A stretch of 64,000 nt of DNA from positions 682,001 through 746,000 of the forward strand of contig NZ_CP091819.1 in the NCBI RefSeq assembly GCF_019740355.2, written 5' to 3'. The DNA comes from Paracrocinitomix mangrovi. Lineage in GTDB: Bacteria > Bacteroidota > Bacteroidia > Flavobacteriales_D > Crocinitomicaceae. Numbering within the stretch: position 1 is the stretch's first letter; each line of letters begins with the position of its first letter. Both the position numbers and the translations under genes were made by a program. Shown here one piece after another: positions 54,796-64,000 of the stretch. Under the pieces are notes generated by a model, which was not told where the DNA came from, made no database searches, and was given only the letters and a program-made list of their open reading frames with translations.

Positions 54796-54947
54796 TTCTA
54801 CTAAATTAACTATTGAATTGGACGATCGTTACATTTTCTGTTCAATTTAACAGACTTTATTATCCAACGTGTTTAAATAGAGATTAATTGCTCTTGAAAT
54901 CTTACTATATAAATATTTAAAGTCAACTCTTTTAAAAATAGATGCAT

Positions 54948-54976
54948 AAAAAAAGAGTTCGCCCCCCAGCGAACTC
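54948..54976 (-). terminator. Terminator-like hairpin in a divergent gap
   Basis: In the 316-base gap between divergent genes (54796-55111), GAGTTCGC (54955-54962) pairs perfectly with GCGAACTC (54969-54976). On the - strand this is followed by a run of seven Ts. No gene on that strand ends here, so it would terminate a short unannotated transcript starting near 54980-55100. The rest of the gap holds only the promoter of the + strand dehydrogenase. Confidence 0.6.
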
Positions 54977-55048
54977 CTTGTTTCCATTTCAAAAGTTGAT
55001 CTTGAACTTATGCTTTCATAATCATTAACGGGACCTTAAAAAAAAGGG

Positions 55049-55078
55049 TTGGGTAATGACTTTATTTAATTAACTTTA
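55049..55078 (+). promoter_or_regulatory. Promoter of the 3-hydroxybutyryl-CoA dehydrogenase gene
   Basis: TTG (55049-55051), a 19-base spacer and TAACTTTA (55071-55078) fit the Bacteroidota promoter with one mismatch at the last base. The inferred start near 55084 leaves a leader of about 28 bases. It is the best-formed promoter in the window. Confidence 0.65.
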
Positions 55079-55111
55079 TTGTCCTAATTTAAAATTCGAA
55101 ATCCACCAAAA

Positions 55112-56014
55112 ATGAAGAACGTAACAGTAATCGGAGCAGGTACAATGGGTAATGGAATTGCTCACACTTTTGCTCAATTTGGATATCAAGTTAACCTTGT
55201 TGATGTTTCGCAAGAAAACTTGGATAAAGCAATTGCAACCATCTCAAAAAACTTGGGAAGAATGGTTGAAAAAGAAAAAATTACTGAACAAGATAAAAAT
55301 GCAACCTTAGGTAACATTACTACTGGTACTGATTTAAAATCAGGAGTTGCAAATGCAGAATTGGTGGTAGAAGCCGCAACAGAAAATGTAGATCTAAAAC
55401 TGAAGATTTTTAAGGATATGGATGCTTTTGCACCGGAAGGAGCAATTTTAGCCACTAATACATCTTCTATTTCTATAACCAAAATTGCTGCTGTAACTTC
55501 TCGACCTGATAAAGTAATCGGTATGCATTTTATGAATCCAGTTCCTATCATGAAATTGGTGGAAATCATCAGAGGATATGATACTTCTGATGAAGTAACA
55601 GAAACTATCATGGCTGCTTCAAAAACTTTGAATAAAGTACCGGTTGAAGTAAATGACTATCCTGGATTCGTAGCAAACAGAATTTTAATGCCAATGATCA
55701 ATGAAGCTATCATTACTTTAAATGAAGGTGTTGCTGGAGTTGAAGAAATTGATACAGTAATGAAACTAGGAATGGCTCATCCAATGGGGCCTTTGCAGTT
55801 AGCTGATTTTATTGGATTAGATGTTTGCTTGGCAATCATGAATGTATTATATGATGGACTCGGAAATGATAAGTATGCTCCTTGCCCATTATTAGTAAAC
55901 ATGGTCACTGCAGGTAAATTAGGTGTAAAATCAGGAGAAGGATTCTACTCTTGGACACACGGAACCAAAGATTTGGTTGTTGCTAACAATTTTAAAAACA
56001 AGCAATTAGCTTAG
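55112..56014 (+). CDS. 3-hydroxybutyryl-CoA (3-hydroxyacyl-CoA) dehydrogenase
   Basis: NAD(P)-dependent oxidation or reduction at C3 of acyl-CoA, 300 residues. It shows the Rossmann motif VIGAGTMGNGIAHTFAQ, NTSSISITKIA, the catalytic HFMNPVPIMKLVE and NDYPGFVANRILMPMINEAI, followed by the C-terminal dimer domain. The size fits the short single-function enzymes of fatty acid or butyrate metabolism, not the multifunctional beta-oxidation protein. It is a single gene with a good promoter and a terminator. Confidence 0.95.
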   Translation: MKNVTVIGAGTMGNGIAHTFAQFGYQVNLVDVSQENLDKAIATISKNLGRMVEKEKITEQDKNATLGNITTGTDLKSGVANAELVVEAATENVDLKLKIFKDMDAFAPEGAILATNTSSISITKIAAVTSRPDKVIGMHFMNPVPIMKLVEIIRGYDTSDEVTETIMAASKTLNKVPVEVNDYPGFVANRILMPMINEAIITLNEGVAGVEEIDTVMKLGMAHPMGPLQLADFIGLDVCLAIMNVLYDGLGNDKYAPCPLLVNMVTAGKLGVKSGEGFYSWTHGTKDLVVANNFKNKQLA

Positions 56015-56030
56015 TAACTAATAATTTTAA

Positions 56031-56064
56031 TAAAAAAGGTCGTCATTTTGGCGGCCTTTTTTTA
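56031..56064 (+). terminator. Terminator of the dehydrogenase gene
   Basis: GGTCG (56038-56042) pairs with CGGCC (56052-56056), extended by A/T pairs on both sides and followed by a run of seven Ts. It lies 17 bases after the stop codon. Confidence 0.8.
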
Positions 56065-56236
56065 TTCTTTAGACTAAACCGAAATTCCATTTTTAAAAGT
56101 AATTTCAACTAAAAACTTAATCCCCTGACTCTTTAATACTTACAGTTTAACCTAAAAACAATTCATTGAGTTTACTTGCTAGACTAGATTCTCATTGCTA
56201 TGTTTGATAAAATGCTAAAATAATTTAAACATTAAA

Positions 56237-56680
56237 ATGAAAAGAAATCTCGTATTTATGATGCTGGCTACTTCACTTGTTTTTGTTGCTTGCCAGAAAA
56301 AAGGATGTACTGATCCAAATGCTAACAATCATGTTGATGTAGCTGATGTTGATGATGGTTCATGTACCTACACTGCTCACGGAACTTTTTGGTTTGATCA
56401 ATCTGTATCTATTGCCCAAAATCAGGCAGGAACTACCTTAATTGAAGTTTTTGTAGAAAATGTTTCTGGAGGTTCTTTACCGGTTGCGTCATATGCTGGT
56501 CCTGCTACTCCTTCATGTGGTTATGATAATACTATCAACATTGAAAAAAATATGGGATCTGAGTCTACTAAATCCTTCAATTGGGTAGCTAAAGATCAAA
56601 ATGGAACTACACTTTATTCAGGTACTTGGAATGCTTCAGGATTGCCGGATAATTCTTGTGATGTAATTCAAATTCAATAA
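56237..56680 (+). CDS. Small lipoprotein with CTDPNA...DDGSC motif
   Basis: A 147-residue putative lipoprotein with leader RNLVFMMLATSLVFVACQ. Directly after the lipidated cysteine comes the short motif CTDPNANNH...DDGSCTY, a cysteine-bounded segment common in secreted proteins of this phylum, probably a small metal or disulfide loop. The remaining about 110 residues form a beta-sandwich-like region with a CGYD/NSCDV cysteine pair. Ligand unknown. It is a monocistronic gene with a terminator close behind. Confidence 0.75.
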   Translation: MKRNLVFMMLATSLVFVACQKKGCTDPNANNHVDVADVDDGSCTYTAHGTFWFDQSVSIAQNQAGTTLIEVFVENVSGGSLPVASYAGPATPSCGYDNTINIEKNMGSESTKSFNWVAKDQNGTTLYSGTWNASGLPDNSCDVIQIQ

Positions 56681-56705
56681 TATTATTCATTGAAATATTT
56701 GGAGT

Positions 56706-56736
56706 AAACCTGGCTTTATGCTGGGTTTCTTTTTTA
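56706..56736 (+). terminator. Terminator of the small lipoprotein gene
   Basis: AAACCTGGC (56706-56714) pairs with GCTGGGTTT (56720-56728), including two wobble pairs, and a T-rich run follows. It lies 26 bases after the stop codon. Confidence 0.7.
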
Positions 56737-56739
56737 GTA

Positions 56740-57672
56740 TCAATACTTAGTCTTAAACTTCCCCTTAATTGGTAAAAATCTTCCCACTTCTTTCTGATAT
56801 CGCAAATATTCTGGATATTTTTTCGCAGAAATCTCTTCTGAAAAATCTGAACTTCCTTTGAACAATAAAACCAACAATAGAGCTCCTGCTATTGACCAAT
56901 TTATAATATGTCCGGTAGCAATAATGGAGAACAAATAAAAAACTACCCAAACTGCCTGCTCTCCCATATAATTAGGATGTCTCATATAACCCCACAAACC
57001 TGTATGAGTAAATCCAATGGCATACTTACCCTTCAACTCTTCACCAGCATTAATTCTCTTGTACTTTTCTTCTTGATAGTTAAATTGTTGTTGATCTGCT
57101 ATAAATTCTATGATTACAAATGCAATCAACAAAGCGGAAACAATGTAATCCCACAATCCAATACCAATTTCACTCCCCATCACTTTCACCAAAGGCAATG
57201 TCATTAACAAAATCAAGCCCATCTGATACATACTAATGAAAAAGAAATTAAATAATAGCCATTTCCATTCCTTTTCAAATCCTTTTTTAGACTTCAATAT
57301 GGCCCATCTGTAATCCTCTTCACCACTCCAAAACTTCCAAGAATAACCACCTCTCCGTGCAAAATTATAGGTCAATCTAACTCCCCATATCGTTATTAAA
57401 ACTGCCATTAACACTACTCTATCTTCATATTCACTCATGTGTGCTACAATCCATCCATAAGCAATCGGAATGGTGCTCCACAATTTGTCAACTTGTGAAT
57501 AATTCTTGGTAACACTGCTTACAATAAAAGTCAACGCAGCTGCAAGTCCATAAACTAACAATAATACTTTCAATGTTTCCCATTGTAATTCACTTAAGGG
57601 CTCGTCGTAATAAAATGTCACTAACGGCACAGCAATTAAAGTGAATAAAAGAAATAATGCTATTCTCCACAT
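56740..57672 (-). CDS. DUF1295 membrane protein (steroid 5-alpha-reductase-like fold)
   Basis: A 310-residue polytopic membrane protein, about seven helices. It has the DUF1295 hallmarks VDKLWSTIPIAYGWIV, TIWGVRLTYNFARRGGY, and the C-terminal GLWGYMRHPNYMGEQAVW, the motif shared with 5-alpha-reductases and isoprenylcysteine methyltransferases that bind NADPH or SAM at the membrane. The substrate is unknown. The start ATG 57672 is chosen, since a -7 box sits immediately before it. Given the oxidosqualene cyclase 48 kb away, a steroid substrate is conceivable, but the family is widespread in bacteria without sterols. Confidence 0.82.
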   Translation of the reverse strand: MWRIALFLLFTLIAVPLVTFYYDEPLSELQWETLKVLLLVYGLAAALTFIVSSVTKNYSQVDKLWSTIPIAYGWIVAHMSEYEDRVVLMAVLITIWGVRLTYNFARRGGYSWKFWSGEEDYRWAILKSKKGFEKEWKWLLFNFFFISMYQMGLILLMTLPLVKVMGSEIGIGLWDYIVSALLIAFVIIEFIADQQQFNYQEEKYKRINAGEELKGKYAIGFTHTGLWGYMRHPNYMGEQAVWVVFYLFSIIATGHIINWSIAGALLLVLLFKGSSDFSEEISAKKYPEYLRYQKEVGRFLPIKGKFKTKY

Positions 57673-57676
57673 ATCG

Positions 57677-57684
57677 CAAATATA
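57677..57684 (-). promoter_or_regulatory. Promoter -7 box at the DUF1295 start
   Basis: TATATTTG on the - strand is an exact TAnnTTTG match, ending five bases before the ATG at 57672. Transcription would start at or next to the ATG, giving a leaderless mRNA. Confidence 0.4.
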
Positions 57685-57727
57685 TATGAACCCTTTGAAT
57701 GTAAAATTGTTCAATACTATTTTTTAG

Positions 57728-57811
57728 GGTGGCTTTGTCAAAGCCAAACCGGGCTTTCCACTATAGCAGTTTATTGTCCAATAAACTGGCTGCCGCTTCA
57801 ATCCCTGCCAC
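57728..57811. repeat. Intergenic palindromic repeat of a Bacteroidota-type family
   Basis: Between the DUF1295 and tex genes there is a compact element with two hairpins. GGCTTTG/CAAAGCC lies at 57731-57745. CAGTTTATT/AATAAACTG (57767-57788) lies between the blocks CGGGCTTTCC and GCCGCTTCAATCCCTGCC. These block sequences resemble an intergenic repeat I recall from many flavobacterial genomes. This is the only copy in the window, and it is not in a coding frame. Confidence 0.55.
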
Positions 57812-57891
57812 AAAAATTGCGCAATACAATTTAAATTTCCTCTTAAAAATCAAGAAACAATTCCTTAAATTCGCTCTCCTTAATTTTTACC

Positions 57892-60009
57892 ATGGATATT
57901 ATACAACAAATCAGTAAAGAACTTAATTTATCTTCAAAAGGAGTAACAAAAGCATTAGAGTTATTGGCAGAAGGAGCTACAATTCCATTTATTGCGAGAT
58001 ATAGAAAAGAAGCCACTGGCAATTTAGAGGATGTAGAACTAATTGCAATAAAGGATAGACATTCTTATTGGACCGAATTTGCTAAAAGAAAACAAACAGT
58101 TCTAAATACAATTAATGAACAGGGATTGTTGACAGATCAATTAAAATCTAAAATTGAAAATTGCTTTGATCTTAATGAATTGGAAGATATCTATTTACCT
58201 TATAAACCTAAGAAACAAACAAAAGGACAAAAAGCCATAAAAGCGGGCCTTAAGCCACTTGCAATTTTAATTCAACAAGAACAATTTGATTTTAAAATTG
58301 AACAAGAATTACCGAGATTCGTCCGTGGAGAAATTAAAACAGAAAAAGAGGCAATTGCTGGTGCTATCAACATTCTTGCTGAATGGATTTCTGAAGATGA
58401 TAAATTACGAGAGCGAATTAGAGAACAATTCCATAGATATGCCTATTTATCTGCGAAACTAAAAAAAGGTAAAGATGAAGAAGGCGCCAAATACAAAGAC
58501 TACTTTAACTATTCTGAAAGGCTTGATAGAGTAAAAGCTCACCGTGCTTTAGCAATTTTAAGAGCTGAAAAAGAAGGAATACTAAACGTTTCTATTGATG
58601 TAGATAAAGAAAGAGCCATTGAGAACATTGAAAGAGTAGTTGGTAGAAAGTATGCCGAGAATTCCTATGCCAATTTAGCTTTTGAAGAAGCATATAAGAG
58701 ATTATTGCAACCTCAATTTGAATCTGAATCTAAAAAAGAAATAAAAGATCTAGCAGATGAAGAATCCATTAAGGTTTTTGCAGAAAATCTAAAACAGCTC
58801 TTACTACAATCTCCTCTTGGAGGAAAAAGAATACTGGCAATTGACCCTGGTTACAGAACAGGATGTAAGGTTGCAATACTTAATAACAATGGTGATTATC
58901 TTGAAAACAGAACCATTTTTCCTCATCCACCACAAAAACAAACACAGGAAGCTGTCGCTATTTTAAGAAATCTGATTCAAAGCCACAAAATTGAGGCAAT
59001 AGCAATTGGTAATGGTACAGCTGGTTTGGAAACAGAAAAACTATGTAGAAGAACATTCAATAATGCGGGCATTCAAATCTTTTCAATTAACGAAGCTGGC
59101 GCAAGTGTATATTCAGCTTCAGAAATTGCAAGAGAAGAATTCCCAAAATTAGATGTAACAGTTAGAGGTGCTATTTCAATTGGAAGAAGACTTATTGATC
59201 CTCTCGCAGAATTAGTTAAAATTGATCCAAAATCAATTGGAGTTGGACAATATCAACATGACGTTAATCAAACTTTGCTAAAACAGAAACTTGATGAAGT
59301 TGTAGAACTTTGTGTAAACCATGTTGGTGTAGAATTAAATACTGCTTCTTTTCCAATTTTATCACATGTTTCTGGTTTAGGTCCGGTATTGGCTAAAAAT
59401 ATAATCACTTTCCGTGAAGAAAATGGTAGCTTCAGGCAAAGAAAAGACCTACTAAAAGTCCCTAAAATGGGACAAAAGACATTTGAACAAGCAGCTGGTT
59501 TCTTGCGAATTGAAAACGGAACCAATCCTTTGGATAATACTATCATTCACCCAGAATCTTATCAATTGGTAAAGGAAATTGCATTGTTACATGGAACGTC
59601 CATTGATGCTATACTAAATAAGGAAGTAAATCTAGAAGAATCTAAAATCAATAGCCTGACAGGTCAGTATGATCAATTTACACTTGATTTTGTAGTGAAC
59701 GAATTAAACAAACCTACTCGTGATCCTCGTGAACCTCTAAAAGAAGCTAGATACAATGATATTTCCGGTATTGAAGATTTAATTCCTGGTATGGAGTTAA
59801 ATGGAACTGTAAATAACATTACAAATTTTGGAGCCTTCGTTGATGTTGGAATTAAAGAGTCAGGATTAGTTCATATTTCTGAACTGGCAGACGAATTCAT
59901 TTCTAATGTTCAGGATATTGTTGCTTTAAATCAACAGGTAAAAGTGAAAGTATTATCAGTTGATCTTGATCGCAAAAGAGTTCAACTTAGTATGAAGGGA
60001 CTTAATTAG
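57892..60009 (+). CDS. tex: Tex-family RNA-binding transcription accessory protein
   Basis: A 705-residue conserved nucleic-acid-binding protein. Domains in order are: an N-terminal helix-turn-helix region with ATIPFIARYRKEATG; a YqgF-like RNase fold near residue 320 (RILAIDPGYRTGCKVAIL); helix-hairpin-helix motifs (VSGLGPVLAKNIITFR); and a C-terminal S1 domain (GMELNGTVNNITNFGAFVDVG, quoted in part). The length is close to the family norm of 720-770. Tex is implicated in transcription and stress tolerance in other bacteria. It is a single gene next to the rRNA operon on the opposite strand. Confidence 0.95.
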   Translation: MDIIQQISKELNLSSKGVTKALELLAEGATIPFIARYRKEATGNLEDVELIAIKDRHSYWTEFAKRKQTVLNTINEQGLLTDQLKSKIENCFDLNELEDIYLPYKPKKQTKGQKAIKAGLKPLAILIQQEQFDFKIEQELPRFVRGEIKTEKEAIAGAINILAEWISEDDKLRERIREQFHRYAYLSAKLKKGKDEEGAKYKDYFNYSERLDRVKAHRALAILRAEKEGILNVSIDVDKERAIENIERVVGRKYAENSYANLAFEEAYKRLLQPQFESESKKEIKDLADEESIKVFAENLKQLLLQSPLGGKRILAIDPGYRTGCKVAILNNNGDYLENRTIFPHPPQKQTQEAVAILRNLIQSHKIEAIAIGNGTAGLETEKLCRRTFNNAGIQIFSINEAGASVYSASEIAREEFPKLDVTVRGAISIGRRLIDPLAELVKIDPKSIGVGQYQHDVNQTLLKQKLDEVVELCVNHVGVELNTASFPILSHVSGLGPVLAKNIITFREENGSFRQRKDLLKVPKMGQKTFEQAAGFLRIENGTNPLDNTIIHPESYQLVKEIALLHGTSIDAILNKEVNLEESKINSLTGQYDQFTLDFVVNELNKPTRDPREPLKEARYNDISGIEDLIPGMELNGTVNNITNFGAFVDVGIKESGLVHISELADEFISNVQDIVALNQQVKVKVLSVDLDRKRVQLSMKGLN

Positions 60010-60073
60010 TAAGTTATTTATCATTAATCCCTTCTTTCACCATTATCTTATCTTAATTCACCACCATCCTAAA

Positions 60074-60114
60074 ACAAAAAAAGCCTTGCTCCAAAGGAAC
60101 AAGGCTTAAAAAAG
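60074..60114 (-). terminator. Terminator of the rRNA operon
   Basis: AAGCCTTG (60081-60088) pairs with CAAGGCTT (60100-60107), with an inner TCC/GGA pair. On the - strand a run of Ts follows. It lies just after the 5S gene and faces the tex gene end. Confidence 0.9.
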
Positions 60115-60223
60115 TGGCATCCACATACTCTCCCACCCTCAAAAGGGCAGTACCATCTGCGCAAGTCGGCTTAACTTCTCTGTTCGGAATGGTAAGAGGT
60201 GGACCCGACCGCCATAGACACCG
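60114..60223 (-). rRNA. rrf: 5S ribosomal RNA
   Basis: The - strand reads as a 5S gene of about 110 nt. It has the conserved CCGAACAGAGAAGTTAAG loop and the GATGGTACTG segment, followed by the 3' strand GGGTGGGAGAGTATGTGG. Ends are approximate to a few bases. It is the last gene of the operon. Confidence 0.93.
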
Positions 60224-60357
60224 AAAATCGTCGTACCAAATTGGCACATAAATGTCTTTGGTTAGTCATAAACGCTAAAATTCTAGCGTGTAGTATCTAA
60301 CAACTAATGTCTAAAAATAAACATTGAGTTATGTTGAAGTAGTGAGTTACTTGTGAT

Positions 60358-63214
<2,857 letters not shown>

Positions 63215-63332
63215 TAATCTTGTTACTCACTACTTCAATCAATACTCAATATTTCAATGAACTTTAAAACTCAACCCTTAAACATGTTTTTCTAAAGTCG
63301 GCTGACTCATGTCTAAGAATTTCATCGTCTTC

Positions 63333-63407
<75 letters not shown>

Positions 63408-63414
63408 TAATTTG

Positions 63415-63488
63415 TAGTCCTGCGCAGATTTGAACTGCGGACCTCTACATTATCAGTGTAGCGCTCTAACCAACTGAGCTACAGGACT
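63415..63488 (-). tRNA. tRNA-Ile (anticodon GAT)
   Basis: A complete cloverleaf of 74 nt on the - strand. The acceptor AGTCCTG pairs with CAGGACT, the D arm is AGCTCAGTTGG, the anticodon loop CTGATAA gives GAT, and the T arm is AGTTCAAATCT. It lies seven bases from tRNA-Ala in the rRNA spacer. No CCA tail is encoded. Confidence 0.97.
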
Positions 63489-63618
63489 CTCTATTTTCGA
63501 TCATCCCGCTTGCTTCACTTTTCACTCTCCCTCTATATTAACGGGAGGGCAAAAATTTAATAATATCGAAAAGATAAAAGAAATAGCTAGTACTCAAATT
63601 AAGAGTGACAGCCTCTCT

Positions 63619-64000
<382 letters not shown>

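Overview
The window is AT-rich and comes from a member of the Bacteroidota, most likely the order Flavobacteriales. The evidence is three kinds: several large secreted proteins ending in type IX secretion (T9SS) sorting domains (types A and B); repeated occurrences of the Bacteroidota promoter -7 element TAnnTTTG with weak Shine-Dalgarno sequences; and typical flavobacterial gene families (SiaC/DUF1987, DUF6702, LuxC-type acyl-CoA reductase divergent from a ferredoxin, LytS/LytTR pair). The genus cannot be fixed from the sequence alone. A bacteroidote carrying an oxidosqualene cyclase narrows the field to a small set of lineages.

Region 1 (1-9.4 kb) is a tightly packed isoprenoid/triterpenoid operon on the + strand: type 2 IPP isomerase (cut by the window start), HMG-CoA reductase, a GYDIA-type GHMP kinase, diphosphomevalonate decarboxylase, mevalonate kinase, a short-chain polyprenyl synthase and an oxidosqualene cyclase, followed by an unknown 197-residue protein and a CYTH protein. 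The cyclase has the eukaryote/sterol-type DCTSE catalytic motif, not the DxDD motif of squalene-hopene cyclases. Squalene synthase, squalene epoxidase and HMG-CoA synthase are not in view. This is the most notable system in the window.

Region 2 (9.4-28 kb) is mixed housekeeping and envelope genes: SiaC, a TPMT-like methyltransferase, RlmD without its Fe-S cysteines, a CocE-type hydrolase, a LytS/LytTR two-component pair, YchF, a 1037-residue T9SS type B protein, a split transketolase with a VWA-domain gene wedged between its halves, an ECF sigma cassette, and a class III aminotransferase.

Region 3 (28-41.2 kb) is dominated by secreted and envelope proteins on the - strand: an S74-chaperone/T9SS protein, a tandemly duplicated pair of T9SS type B proteins with conserved non-coding flanks, and a five-gene operon (20-residue repeat protein, DUF819 membrane protein, DUF1573 protein with duplicated C-terminal domain, DUF6702, M1 metallopeptidase).

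Region 4 (41.2-60 kb) is mostly metabolic and envelope genes: a double VOC protein, a candidate structured RNA with its own promoter element and terminator, an FAD monooxygenase with a Crp/Fnr regulator and a perfect palindrome between them, a K+ channel fused to a regular 12-residue-repeat solenoid, chorismate synthase, a phosphohexomutase, acyl-CoA reductase/ferredoxin, ComB, lipoproteins, 3-hydroxybutyryl-CoA dehydrogenase, a DUF1295 membrane protein and Tex.

Region 5 (60-64 kb) is an rRNA operon on the - strand (16S-tRNA-Ile-tRNA-Ala-23S-5S), with the 16S gene cut by the window end. There is no prophage, insertion sequence, CRISPR array or integron in the window.
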